From positions 1-47,514 of the forward strand of contig CALSCQ010003231.1 in assembly GCA_943704525.1 (NCBI GenBank): DNA of 47,514 nucleotides, read 5' to 3'. The translations under genes and the position numbers were made by a program. The notes below the pieces were generated by a model that saw only the letters and a list, made by a program, of their open reading frames with translations, was not told where the DNA came from and searched no databases. This DNA is from Pigoraptor vietnamica (lineage: Eukaryota; Opisthokonta; Filasterea). How positions within the stretch are numbered: the stretch's first letter is position 1; each line of letters starts with the position of its first letter. Below, piece after piece: positions 1 through 15,487 of the stretch.

Positions 1-134
1 GGGGGGCGCCGAACAGCCCACATGCACGTGAGTGTAGTGGGGTGCGCGCACACACGTGTGATGTGGGCACATCTGTGTGTGCAAAGTGCGCATCTGTAGC
101 ACAGAAGAACGCGCGCGCAGACAGTGCAACTCAC

Positions 135-645
135 TTGGTACAGCGACTGGGGCGTCGCGGGCGCTGTCCATGCAATGGGCTTGAAAGACGTCCCCTTGTG
201 CGAGCCTGCGACAGCGGCAAAAAAGACCGTGTGGGCTGCGTGTGCGCGGGGAAGTCCTTGTGTGTGTAGAGACTTACCGTCACACCATGGCTGCGACTTG
301 GAGAGACCACACGCACACCAGAGGTATTTTTTACCGGGCTCAATGTTGCGGAGAGTGCATGGGCCATACTGCGTTTGAAACGGCCATGTCAGACTCGAGT
401 AACTGTTTGGGCGTTTCTTCGCCCACGTGTTCCGCCTGTGACGCACACGCCATGCAACACTGCGTGACGGATGCACAAGAACACGACAACAACGCATTCT
501 TACAGAGTATGCGAGTGCAGACACACATGGCAACATGAAAAGCTTCTCTCGTGTCGCATACTGAGCAACAACGCACCGTGGGCACGGCGGGCATTTTTGG
601 GGCGTCTGTCGGAGCAGAGCTACCTCCGTCTTCACTGGAGGCCAT
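135..645 (-). CDS. CDGSH iron-sulfur domain protein, 3' end beyond the window
   Basis: The gene reads leftward in three visible exons: 577-645, 278-368 and 135-205. Donors are GTGCGT, GTAAGT and GTGAGT, and phases agree (0, then 1). The protein starts MASSEDGG, a short Ser/Pro/Ala-rich leader. It then has YGPCTLRNIEPGKKYLW and the 2Fe-2S motif CACGLSKSQPWCDG|SHKG, which matches C-x-C-x2-S-x3-P-x-C-D-G-S-H. The three cysteines and the histidine that bind the cluster in mitoNEET-type proteins are all present; the Cys-Asp-Gly-Ser-His stretch is split by intron 2. The last visible exon ends SLYQ at a good donor, so the coding sequence continues past the left edge. Many soluble relatives (CISD3 type) carry two CDGSH motifs, so a second may lie outside. 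Such proteins are usually mitochondrial and handle iron-sulfur clusters or redox. Family call is firm; localisation is inference. Confidence 0.88.
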
Positions 646-1021
646 CGTCACAATACGGTGAGAGCCAAGAACATACACAGTCTTGCCGCGACAAAGAAGC
701 AGAGCGGGCCCATTAATGACCGTGGTAAGGGTTCGCGAGAACGGCCGACGATGTTGCGCGTACATCCGTCCGTCAGCCTGGTGTCTGGACTCGGTAACGT
801 GCGCCTTCCCACACGGACGCCTCTTCGAACGCATGCAAGAGCCAAAATAGGCTCCATTTTGCAGGCATGATTAGCATTTCATTGCTTAAGTTGTTGCAAC
901 GCAGCGCTGCGCAAACGCACGGCAGCAGAAAAGCGCAAAAAAAAAGAAAAGAGAAGAAAGGAAGGAGATAGCGCGAGCGAAAGTGACAGAAGCGAAAACG
1001 TCAGCGCGGCGCACGCGGTCT
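646..1021. other. Intergenic, 5' side of the CDGSH gene and 3' side of the TTLL gene
   Basis: No credible coding exon is seen. The region holds the promoter side of the leftward CDGSH gene and the 3' flank of the leftward TTLL gene. A purine-rich A/G run lies at about 936-975. Short reading frames here lack codon structure or recognisable motifs. Confidence 0.5.
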
Positions 1022-3297
1022 TTACGCAGAACCGTCGCCCGGCACCTGCGCACCCTTATCGGCGGGCTTGTCCGTCACGCGCTCTTGTGCGCCAATCAGC
1101 CCCATCATAAGCGGGTGGTAGTAGTACGTCCCCTTCGTTCCCTCGGGGAGCTTCTGCGCAACGTGGCTGAGCAACGTCACGACGCTCACGCTGTTGCCCG
1201 TGAGGCGCGACGGGTAGATGCGAACGAAGCCGCCGACCTTCTCCAGCTCGCGGCGGGTGGTGAGGACCGTGTTGATCTCAGAATCGTCGATGCACTGCCA
1301 GTACTCCTTTCCCACCACGGACTCTTCAATGGTCGCGTCGCTCTCGCCCTCCGTGTCAAGCTCCGACTTCTTGAGGTTATCGAGCGTCTGGAGGGGAATC
1401 TCGCCGACGAGCGACCCCGAAGAGCCGTCGAAGAACACGTTCGACTGCAGCTCGTTCCACTCCTCGTCGTAGCGTGCGCGATTCCTGCCAAGGGAGAATT
1501 TTGCACAGAGTCAACAACTGAGGCGCGCGGGGGAGGATCGCAATGCACACACACACATGATGCTGACCACTCGACTGATGTACACACAACACACACACAC
1601 ACACACACACAATACACACACGCGCGCGCGCACTGAAAAGTGCGGGATAAAGTGACACGCACCACTGCTGCAGAGCGAAATCGACGTTGAATGGCTTGGC
1701 CTTCAGGCACTCCTTCTGCGACGAGCGGATGACGCCGAGGTCGTGGAGCTCGCGGAACACCTTGTGCGCAAGCTTCGAGCTGCGCCCGTAGTTCATCGCA
1801 ATGACATTCGTCATCATGCCGACCTTGGTCGCGTCGTACGACGAGCCCGTCTGGCCGGTGAGGTGCATGTCGGGGGAGCCGTTAAGCTGCGGGGACAGAG
1901 GGAGGGAGAGTCAGCGAGGGACAGTCGGTGAGACCCAGTCGCGGAAGATTGTCAGGTAATCACACAGAACGCACCGATCGCACACACCCGCACACCAACA
2001 CCCAAGCAATGAACTGCGATAAGCGATGCACGCTACGGCCACTCCGTCCAACAAACGGTTCGCAAGAAACTCATACCTCGATGACCTTCGGGCGCAGCAT
2101 CGAATCAAAGATGACGTCGACGCCCATCAACTGGTAGCACTGCGGGCACGTGTAGCTCTTGCCGAGCGTGCTAAAGTGGCGGCGGAAGGGCGGCTCGGCG
2201 CTGATAAAGACCTTGACGACGGCCTCGTAGATGCGACGGAAGATTTCTTCGGGATCCTCGCCGACGCGCACGAGGTGCTCCTTGAACTTGGCGTAGTTCC
2301 ACACGAGGTCGTTGACGTCCTTGTACTTCTTGTTGATGCTCGTGTTGGTCAAAAACTGCGTCGGGTCGCCGCCGGCCGTCGCGTTGTGGTCGTACTTGGA
2401 GCTCGCAAAGCGCACAAGGCCCTCGCGGTACATGTAGACGCGGAGAGGGGAGATGGACGTCACGAGGACGTACGTGCGCAGGTCAAACTTGTAGCCGTCG
2501 ATCAGGTAGGGGTCGTTCATGTAGGGCTGGACGATCATGAACGAGCCGTCCTTCTTGAGCTGCTCGAGGGGCTTGATGCCGTCGACGACGTAGATGCCCG
2601 TGCCCTGGCCGCGATCCGTCGGCTTGATGATCCATTTCATGTCCGTGTGGCCCTGCTGCATCTGCTTGTTCGCGTACTTTGCGAGCTGGTTGAACTGGTC
2701 GGGCATCGTGAAGCACGGGAACGTAAACGGCGCGAGCACGATCCCGGGGTACTTGCCCGCGAACCCGGCAAGCGCCGTGTTGATCGTGTTGCAGAACGCG
2801 TCCTTCGTCCACATGATCTGACGAAGGCCGTGCAGGCGCGAGATGCGCTGGAACGAGCTCAGCGACGGGTACCGCGAGCCCGGCACGCACTCCTCGTCAA
2901 GGTCGCCGATTCCCACGCACAGAATGCCCGAGACGGACGAGAGCGACCCGCCGCGCGTGATGCGCACGCCGTTGGCCTTTGTGGCGCGGTTGTACGTCTC
3001 CTGGTCGCGCTCCATCACGTAATTCATGCCCCGCATCAGCAGAAGGGGGCGCTTAATGCGCGACATGCTGTGCCGCCACTCGAGCTGCAGGAGCGTCTCG
3101 AGCGCCGGCGGGATCTTCTGCCCCTGCGCGATCATGGCGCTAATCTCGGGGCTCTCGTTTTGGTCCTGGACAATCGACGTGTCGCCGATGAGCACATCCG
3201 CCACGGCCCGCGTTCGCGTCTGCACGAACGCAAACTGGAGAGCGAGGGCGGCGAAGAGAATGAACACGAGCGTGCCCGCGAGGGCCTTCCCGAGCAT
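1022..3297 (-). CDS. Tubulin-tyrosine-ligase-like (TTLL) amino-acid ligase with N-terminal membrane segment
   Basis: Three coding exons (2077-3297, 1663-1886, 1022-1484) join in frame to about 635 residues. The chosen ATG (3297) is the first in frame after a probable 5'-UTR intron (donor near 3537, acceptor TTTCACAG near 3412). The protein opens with a hydrophobic segment (about residues 4-22) that looks like a signal anchor. The TTL domain covers about residues 170-430. It has the ATP-grasp core WIIKPTDRGQGTGIYVV, then LIDGYKFDLRTYVLVTS, LRVYMYREGLVRFAS, FLTNTSINKK and VIE|LNGSPD, where the Glu and Asn fit the metal-binding pair. TTLL enzymes add Glu, Gly or Tyr to proteins, usually tubulin tails. 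The substrate here cannot be read from the sequence. The C-terminal 200 residues are less familiar. Intron 2 carries a dinucleotide repeat. Confidence 0.88.
1582..1632 (+). repeat. (CA)n/(CG)n microsatellite in TTLL intron
   Basis: A run of CA followed by CG dinucleotides sits in the second TTLL intron. On the transcribed (minus) sense strand it reads (TG)n. Confidence 0.9.
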
Positions 3298-4307
3298 CTT
3301 CTCCGAGAGCGCCCAGTGGGCGACGTCCCTTGGTACGCGATAGGCGAGGAGATTGACGCGCGCGCCCGGCGCGAACAAGCACCAAAGGCGCGATGGTTCG
3401 ACGCCCTGTGAAAGACCTGATTGTCAAAACTCGCGCACAGAGCACATGGGGACATCCGCAACTACGCCACAAGCTGTGCAAGCACGCCCATCCATCTGAG
3501 ATTAGGAATCAGATTGCAGTGCGATTAGGTCAACTTACCTCACACAAAGACCTTCAAGCACGAGTAACTGGGGCACTAAATCCCACGCGACACACGCAAG
3601 TCCTTTCCCCGCGCTGAATGGCACCAGGGGACTTCCTATGAACGAATATGTCCAGGAGGTGTGACCTCAAGAATGTGTAAGACACAAGTCCTCCGCCTCC
3701 GTCGCACGTGTCTGATGATGCAGTCAATACGTCCTACTTGCGAACAATCGCTGCCGGAGTTGGGGAATGTGCGGTGGCGATAGGGGAGGCGGTAGGAGAT
3801 GGGGTGTGGTGGTGTGTGTGTGTGTGTGTGTGTGTGACACGTCCACACGCAGACACGAGGGCTGCATGCCATTATTGCGGTGTGGGAAATTTGGGACGGG
3901 CACAATCGGAAACAGGTACTTATTTGGAATTCCGATCTGTCATTCCATGCCAAATTCCACATTGAAAGGGGCGCGAAAAGTGTCATCAAGTTGACATTAC
4001 TCAATTCTCGCATGTGAAATTTTACGATGCGTTCTTTATATGGGCTGACTATGGCCATCGCAGTTTTCCGATACTAAAAGGCTTGCCACATGGTCTAAAT
4101 TTAATTGTGGGGAGGTAAGCCACAGCCTGTTTCTATTTGCGGATTGTCGGGATAATTTATCGAGGTTCCGCAACCGAGACCTCGCTTCGGTCACTGCAAT
4201 TGCCTACCGGTTGAAAGGCATACTGCACGAAGAACAAAGGCCAAGGATCATCTGCGAAAAAAATGTTTCGCAATATATTTCATAGAGACGACGGGTGGAG
4301 ACCCATC
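3298..4307. other. Intergenic and 5'-UTR of TTLL, 3' flank of the helicase gene
   Basis: The right part of the TTLL transcript probably begins here, because a GAG|GTAAGT donor near 3537 and an acceptor near 3412 suggest a leader intron without an upstream ATG in frame. The remainder shows a (GT)n tract at about 3811-3836, a CACGTG at about 3704-3709 and AT-richer DNA at 3990-4260. No coding exon, tRNA or other RNA gene was recognised. Confidence 0.5.
3811..3836 (+). repeat. (GT)n microsatellite, intergenic
   Basis: An uninterrupted GT dinucleotide run of about 25 bases lies between the TTLL and helicase genes. Confidence 0.9.
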
Positions 4308-7300
4308 TCAATACATTCGGTAACCAGCGTTTGCAGCGCCCGCTCCGTAACCGGCGTGCGCCCCACCGTACCCCGCCTGACCGGCAGCGCCGTAACCAGC
4401 CTGGGCCCCCGCACCGTACTGTGCCTGAGCACCGGCGCCATACGCAGCGCCGTACGCACCCGGGGCAGCGCCATAGCCCGCCTGCGCCGCGTTGTAGCTG
4501 ACCTGCGCTCCGTAGCCCTGTGCCCCGCCGTAGCCCGCTTGCGCGCCGCCGCCGTAGGCACCCTGCGCCGCGCCGCCATAACCGGCCTGTGCGCCGTAAG
4601 AAGACGCTCCCGCCGATCCGCCCTGCTTCTGGGGGCACTGCTGGATGAGGTGTCCGGGCACGTTGCAGATGCGGCACACGTAGCCGCGCGGAGGGCCCGT
4701 CGTCACGGCCGCAGTGCAGTCCTTGATGAAGTGGCCGGGGATGTTGCACTTCTTGCAGACGTAGCCCGGCGGGGGGACGCCGCCGGATTGGCCGCCCTGA
4801 GCGCCGTGCCCCTGTCCGTAGGCACCGGCACCAAACTGCGACTGCTGCGTCGTCCCATACTGACCCTGACCGCCGTACGTCGCCGACGCTCCAATCCCGC
4901 CGCCATAGTGTCCGTGCGCGCCGTTGCCGTACGTCTGCGTGCTCTGAGCGTACTGGTTCCACGACGACGCCGGCGCCTGCGCTGCCCCTGCGGCCCCGTA
5001 CGCGCCATAGCCCTGCTGACCCGCCACTGGCGCCGCACCAGCCGCGCCGTAACCGCCGAAGCCGGCCTGACCGGGCACACCGGCAGCGGGACGCGGGTTG
5101 CCCATCGGACAGTTCTGGATGAAGTGGCCGGGCACGTTGCACTTCTTGCAGAGATACCCCGGCGGAGGCACGCCAGTCTGGCGCGGCGCAAGAGGGCAAT
5201 CGCGGATAAAGTGGCCCGGCTGGTTGCAGCGGCGACACACGTAGTTGCCGAGGGGCACCTGAGGCATCCCCATTCCTGCAGGCTGACGCGCACCGAACGC
5301 GGCAGCGCCAAACATGCCGTAGCCTCCCATCATGCCAAAGCCAGGACGCGGCGCAGCGGCGCGGCCAGCAAGACCCGTCGACGCGCTCACGCGCGCCATC
5401 GTAGATCCCGTGCCCCCAACGGCGCAATCTTTGATGTAGTGGCCTGGCAAGTTGCACTTGCGGCAGATGTACCCCGCTGGCGGCGTCGACGCGTTCGACG
5501 ACGGGCAGTACTGGATCCAGTGGCCCTGGCGGTGGCACTTGTGGCACACGTAGTGCGCCGGCGGAACGGTGCGTTGATTGGGGACATTGAGCAGACCCGC
5601 AGAGCCAGCAGCCGTCGCCGTCGCAGCCGATCCCGTACCGGTCGTACGCGCTCCAGAGACAGAGGCCCGGCGCGGCTGAGAGCTGAGGTGGCGGTTGCGC
5701 GCCTTCGCATCCGTGAGACAGGCCGCCCAGAGGGGCGCAGAGGTGGCCTGCGACGAGCTGCAGATGATGTACAGAGCGCGCTTGGCCCGGCTAAGAGCGA
5801 TCGCGAAGTCGGCGGAGCTAAAAGGGAACGTCGTCGACGAACCGACAACGGAGAAGCTACGCAAACGAGGTCGGAAACAATGTGAACGACCTGTTACACG
5901 AAGGCAAGTCACACAATTCACGCGCTAGCACGCACACACACACATACACACAAAAATAACACGAAGACACACACGCTTTACGTGCAGTCAGCGCGCCAAA
6001 AATGCTCACATGACGACGTCCGCCTCGTGGCCGCGGAACTCGGCGACGGTGGCGACTGTAGGCATCTCCTGGGCACCCTGCTGCTGCGTCGCAAGCTCGG
6101 CCATGATGCGCGCCTTCTGAGCAGCGTAGGGCGTCAGAATCGCAAAAGACGCCGCGCGAAGTTCGCCGGCGTTGATCTCCAAGAACGACGAATACACCGA
6201 CACGCACTGGAGCGCCTCGTCCTCAGATTCCATCGCCGCCGTCGGGGCGGCCGCGCCCATGATCTCGTGCACCGTGTACGCCGAACACCCCTTCAGCGTG
6301 AAGGTCGCAGTCGCCTGCGGTCCGTCCGTGACCGTGTTGTTGTAAACCGTCGCGCGGAAAAAGTAGCCAGTCTCAGCGAGCATGCGATGCTGGATGGAGA
6401 GGTGCGCCACGGGATGTCCCCCCGCAACAAGGCGGCCAAAGAGCGTCGACGTCGCCGCCACCGCGCTGCCCGCGTTCACGCACGCCTGATCTGCGGCCCC
6501 GTCCGACAGTCTCGGGTTCTGCATGCCCGACAGCACAGCGCGCGTCGCAAAGCCCGCTGCAAGCAGGACGTCCGTCTCGCTGATGCGCCCTGCAGCGTCC
6601 ACAACCAGCGCCGCGCTCTCGCGGCCGGCGTACGCAGCGTCCTGCGCCGACGCAAAGACCACGTCGGCGACGAGAAGGAGAATCGTGCGAAGTCCGTCCG
6701 CATCGGCACTGAGGGCGCCACCAGCCCTATGGATGGCAGCACACTCTGCCAGCACAACAGCCTCGCACTCGAGATCGCGAAGGCGGCGAAGGTCGCTGCC
6801 GCTCTCCGCCAGGCGCGCGCGCTCTTCGGCGACGGCAGAAATGCGGGCCTCCAGCGCAGCGCTGTCCTGAGTGGCAGAGAGAATCGAATCCACGACCTCT
6901 TCGAGCGACATGGCGCGAACGGCAGCCTCGCTCGAGTTGGACGTGCCAATGCGCACGGTACGCGGCAAGCCAAAGCCCGCCCGCGCAAGGAGATCTCCCT
7001 CCGCAGGCGCGGCCGTGCGCCTCGCCTTCAGAAACGCCGAGAAGAGCGTGTCCAGCTCGCCGCTCGTGGGCGCAAGGGCAACAACTCGACGAGGGGCCGA
7101 GGCGATGCGCGCGGACACGTCCACGCGGTCGGCGTCAAAGTCGGGGACGGGCGCGTGTGCAGAGTAACTCACACGCCTCGCCAACTGCTCAGCCAGGGCG
7201 ACCGTGATCGACGCGAGGACCGACGTCTTGCCCGTGGCCGGTGGGCCCTGGAGCAGCAGAAATCCGTCCCTCAGCGCCAGAGACGACCGAATCGCCGCAG

Positions 7301-8240
7301 ACTGGTCCGCGTCCCACGTGAGTGGCGACGACGCAAGGAGATCTGCAGAGTCCTCCGGCAGCGCCGTGGCGTCGATGATCGTCGCGGCGGACGGGTTCAG
7401 CGACGCCCGCAGCAGCGGGACGTGACGTGCGTTCGCGAGGAGATCGGCCTTGGACGCCGACGCGGCGGCGTTCGATATCACGAGCGCGTGCCAGCGAGCT
7501 CCCGGGATCAGCTGCTGCGCCGAGCGACGCACCCTCTCGTCCTCGCCGCCCGACACCGTGCGGATGACGACAGAGGCGCCGTTCGTCTCCACCATTCCAA
7601 GAAGAAAGGCCGCGGGCGCAGCGGACGCAGACTTGACGGCCTCGGTCGCGAGGAGGAGGACGTCGTACGGACTGAAGGGAAGGTCCGTCGCGGGCGCCGG
7701 CTCTTCGCCAAGAGCAGGGGCAACTGGCGTGGCGACAAGCGTCACCGACGCAAAGGCCTCCATGTGCTCGACGGCATCAATGGTGACCGGGACCGACTGC
7801 GACTCGTCCAAAAAGGCAGACTGCAGGCCGCGGTGGGCATCGCGAATCACGACGGCGTCGAGCACGGCACCCTGCGCCGACAGATAGTTGTCGACATCGG
7901 GGTACGTGAGAGGCGGCGGGGAAGCAGCCGACTGCGACTCGAACGGGTTTGAGCACAGCAGCGCCTTGTAGTGAGACTCGAGGTCCCATCCGGCGCCATG
8001 GTCACTGCGAGCGACCTGCGGACAGAGAGAGTTTGAGAACATGCCGACACATAATGCGCACATGCGAGCAAAGTGACAACACCGTGAGCGTGATGGTGGG
8101 AACACGCCAAACACATAAGCGAAAGTGTGCAAGCAAAGTAACAGCGTGTTAAAAGAAAAGGACCACAACAATAAGCATACTTTGGACGGCGCATCACGGC
8201 CATCTTCATCTTCAAGCTTTCGCTTGGCCGCGGTCGCCAT
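4308..8240 (-). CDS. UPF1/SEN1-like SF1 helicase fused to six CCHC zinc knuckles
   Basis: Three exons (8181-8240, 6010-8015, 4308-5856) give about 1,204 residues. The start is MATAAKRKLEDEDG. Intron 2 (donor AT|GTGAGC, acceptor GCGTAG) rejoins motif V to motif VI as DVV|IFSVV, typical of UPF1-like helicases. Walker A is GPPATGKT (residues 277-284), motif IV is IQHRM, motif V is TVAEFRGHEADVVI and motif VI is ALSRAKRALYII (about 709-720). Motif II reads VVDAAG at about 493 where relatives have DEA, and motif III is GMQNPRL rather than a GDxxQL type, so ATPase activity is doubtful. After about residue 787 come six knuckles of the form C-x2-C-x4-H-x4-C, often preceded by PPPGY, as in the RBBP6/Mpe1 family. 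They are spaced by Gly/Tyr/Ala-rich low-complexity sequence that also forms the C terminus. An RNA-binding role in mRNA or ncRNA metabolism is likely but inferred. Confidence 0.85.
4620..5560 (-). other. Zinc-knuckle array and GY-rich region of the helicase fusion
   Basis: Six CCHC knuckles lie within the last exon. They begin in order YVCHKCHRQGHW, YICRKCNLPGHY, YVCRRCNQPGHF, YLCKKCNVPGHF, YVCKKCNIPGHF and YVCRICNVPGHL. Spacing within each is C-x2-C-x4-H-x4-C. They fall into three close pairs separated by Gly/Ala/Tyr/Gln-rich linkers, which suggests duplication of a two-knuckle block. Confidence 0.9.
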
Positions 8241-8910
8241 AATGCTCGCAAAAAACGCACAGCTCGTGCGCGAACAGGAAACCAATTCAAAAGCCTTTTC
8301 CCGCCGAAAAATCCCAACAAAGGGAAGACGTCGAATGTAACAAAGGCCTTGGGCGAGACATTCGCGACGAGAATTCATAGAGAGAAGAGAGATAGAAAGA
8401 GAGAGAGAGAAGATAATGGAGGAAGAGAAATTGTTCGAAGTCAGCACGCATCCATGACGCGATCAGCACGGGAGACGTATTAACAAGCGACATGCACACA
8501 CACACACACACGCACACGTGCGCGCACAGTCTCACTCACAGACAGTGACACGCTCAACGAGGCCATTCAATCTGCCTCAAGCACACACCTAGTTGGCCCT
8601 CTTTGCTTGCGTGTAGAAGAGATGGGCGACGTCGTCTCAATTGGATCGCCTTTTTCACGTGGAGAAAAAGGATCACAGTTGTTGCTGAAACCCAAAAACA
8701 GGTGGTCGGGGTGCATCCTCCACACCCATCATGCTTCGAATCCGGGGTGTTATGGAATTGATAGGAGTAACGTTTTTGTGTCGTAACGTTTTTTGAAACC
8801 GAACGAAAGCCGAAGAGGCCCTTTGATGTTGACGGCGTGTGCACAACCCCTGACAAAACTAGTGGCACGCGAATGAGTGACAGGTTGGGGACCGTGCGTT
8901 TTAGTGCTTT
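8241..8910. other. Divergent intergenic region between the helicase and NudE genes
   Basis: This 670-bp gap must hold the promoters of the leftward helicase and rightward NudE genes. It contains a GA-rich run (about 8381-8415) and a CA run (about 8493-8512). No convincing coding exon was found. NudE transcription may begin well upstream, because its first coding exon is only five bases long. Confidence 0.5.
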
Positions 8911-10310
8911 ATGCCGTGAGCAAGGCTTCTTACGACAGCGCTTATCCGCATTCCACGCAGTGAGGACCCGGCGGAGGGCGACGCGGCTGGATGGCGCGCA
9001 CTTGCATTGTCCCTCCGCGAGCAATTGCGAGACAGCCAAGATGCGCTGGAAGAATTCCAGGTGTGTCGCGTCTCGATGGCGAATTATCCTGCGTATATAT
9101 GGGCGCCCTTTTTTTTCCAGTTTTCGCTGTCCACTGAAACGATGTTGAGTCGAGCAGGAGAGCAGTCGAGAGCTGGAGGCCGAACTGGAAGGCCAGCTGA
9201 ACCAAACGGAGGCAAAAGTCAAAGAGTTGAAGGCGTCCACGGACCGCGCCACGCGCGAGAGCGAATCATTGAAAGTGCGTCGAATTGATCCCATTGCATT
9301 CTGTGCGCTGCGCAGGTGGCATGTCAGTGCTGATTGTACAGAGGGATCAAACAGAAAGGGTCAAGTGGATGCAAATGTAACTCGCGCGTTTGCCGAATCC
9401 ACCCACGCAGGAGCGGTTACAGGCCCTTCAGGCAGAGGCGAATAAGTCGGTGGCGGAATGCGCCAAATTGCGCGCCGAAAACGAGCAACTGAACGCGCGA
9501 GTGAGGCAGCTCGAGCAGGCCAACGACGACTTGGAGCGCGCAGAACGGTTGGTTTATGCTGCTTCCCACCTTCATTTTCGCCTCGGGATGCATGTTTACT
9601 ATAACCTTACTCATAACCCTTAAATGTGTCTTTGTTCAGCGCCGCGGCGGCTTCGGCAGCTGACGCTGAGGCGCGCACGGCGGCGGCTTTGGAGAAGCTG
9701 GCGCTCATGGAGGCTCAGAGCGAGGAAAACGATGCCGCGCAGGTCGAATTGCAGCGACTGAAGGACGAGCTTCGAGGTGAGTGTGCCTACGTCGACCCAC
9801 TGGGTGTGTTTTTTTGACGAACAGCACGTCTTGTAGGACGTCGTTGCGAGTGCGACTCTCTTGTTTTCGTCGCTGTCAGATTTGCTTTTCTCTGACGAGA
9901 GCATATCGTCTGCGCTCAGATTTGAGAATGGAGCTTGAAGTGAGGCCGATGCTTGGCGCCGCGTCCGATTCATCCGGGGCATTGCAAATGGAGACGAGTG
10001 AGGGCGCGCCGCCAGCGCAGGACGCAGCGGCACCCACATCGCCGGCAAGTGCGGCCGAAAAGACGCAGCAAACCGGCCCAAGAAAGCTTGTGGCGGCGCT
10101 CAACTCGATTCTTTCCAGAATGACGGTGGGCGCACATTGCCGCGCTTGTGTGTGATGCTTGATGCGCATGTGCGCTGTGCGTATGGTCCTGCCGACTCTT
10201 CTTTGGTGACAGGCGATTCCTTGTTTGTGGCGTAGAGGTTTGAGCAGAGGATCAACACTGCGAAGGAGACAACCAGTGCGGCCACTGAGGGCAGCACATC
10301 GCAAGCCTAG
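8911..10310 (+). CDS. NudE/NDEL1-family dynein regulator
   Basis: Seven exons (8911-8915, 8961-9060, 9158-9274, 9411-9547, 9640-9776, 9920-10125, 10238-less two, i.e. 10236-10310) join without a stop into 258 residues. The hallmarks of NDE1/NDEL1 are obvious: LEEFQ|ESSRELEAELEGQL, then VRQLEQANDDLERAER, then LQRLKDELR|DLRMELEV. Residues from about 15 to 165 form the long coiled coil that in relatives binds LIS1 and cytoplasmic dynein. A shorter C-terminal segment (LVAALNSILSRM) resembles the second conserved helix of the family. The protein is shorter than animal NDEL1 (about 345 residues). The first coding exon is just ATGCC, followed by a 45-base intron. This placement is supported by phase and by the absence of any other in-frame ATG, but it is the least certain boundary. 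Its 3' end converges on NOP2 with a 90-bp gap. Confidence 0.88.
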
Positions 10311-10400
10311 TAATACATACAGATTCGCTAACACACGCTGTCCGTTCATACACGAACCGCTGAAGTTACAGTGTATTTAACGTCTTCACGCTTGAACACG

Positions 10401-14976
<4,576 letters not shown>

Positions 14977-15284
14977 TCTCGCCGATACGGAGAGTGTGTC
15001 CTTCTCTCTCGTGTGTCCTCGCGCAAGTGCCTATTGCCGGACGGAGAGAGAGACTATCTTGAAACTTCCTCAAAGAACACACACCTGCGACAGATGTCAC
15101 CTACACAGCACTTTGCACGTGGGGACAGCGTGCCAGATTAGTCACGTGATGATCATATGAATTATACCGAGATCTCGGGAGAGCAGTCAGCTGTAAAGCG
15201 GCCTTTGAAACAGATGACTGAGGAACTGAAAGAGAGTTCGTGGGTCGGTTGCCCTTGTCCGCGCTGTCGGACAGCTCGACAATA
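14977..15284. promoter_or_regulatory. Divergent promoter region between NOP2 and ARP5
   Basis: This 308-bp gap separates the start codons of two divergently transcribed genes. It contains a CACGTG (about 15142-15147) and a 12-base perfect palindrome CCGAGATCTCGG (15167-15178), both of which also occur (palindrome as the 10-base core) in the PELP1/USP divergent gap. A regulatory role is inferred from position and recurrence only. Confidence 0.5.
15167..15178. promoter_or_regulatory. Palindrome CCGAGATCTCGG, candidate regulatory site
   Basis: The perfect 12-base palindrome lies about 107 bases upstream of the ARP5 ATG and 191 bases upstream of the NOP2 ATG. Its core CGAGATCTCG recurs twice in the other divergent gap at 22801-22831. 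A dimeric factor binding site is plausible but unproven. Confidence 0.4.
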
Positions 15285-15405
15285 ATGGAGCCACTTGCGG
15301 AAGTGGACCTATTCAAGTTTGCTGACTTGGAGGACGGTGGGTCCCTTCGTCTCTGAAGTGTGTTGTAGGTGTAATGCAGTTTAAAGTCGTGAAACAAAGC
15401 GTCGG

Positions 15406-15487
<82 letters not shown>

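Noticed and set aside
1-128. A fourth CDGSH exon with a second Fe-S motif
   Set aside because: Acceptor-like ACACAG sites exist but no frame gives the expected CxCx2...CDGTH pattern before the window ends.
2026-3411. 461-residue plus-strand open frame
   Set aside because: It is antisense to the TTLL exon. Its composition (Arg/Ala/Asp/Leu-rich) is the mirror of GC-rich codons and it has no family motif.
4150-4200. Possible tRNA-like GTTCCGCAACCGAGACC segment
   Set aside because: I could not build a cloverleaf with acceptor and T arms around it, so no tRNA is called.
4263-7952. Two long plus-strand frames (540 and 656 residues)
   Set aside because: Both lie antisense to the helicase-knuckle gene, whose frame carries recognised motifs. 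They are GC-skew shadows.
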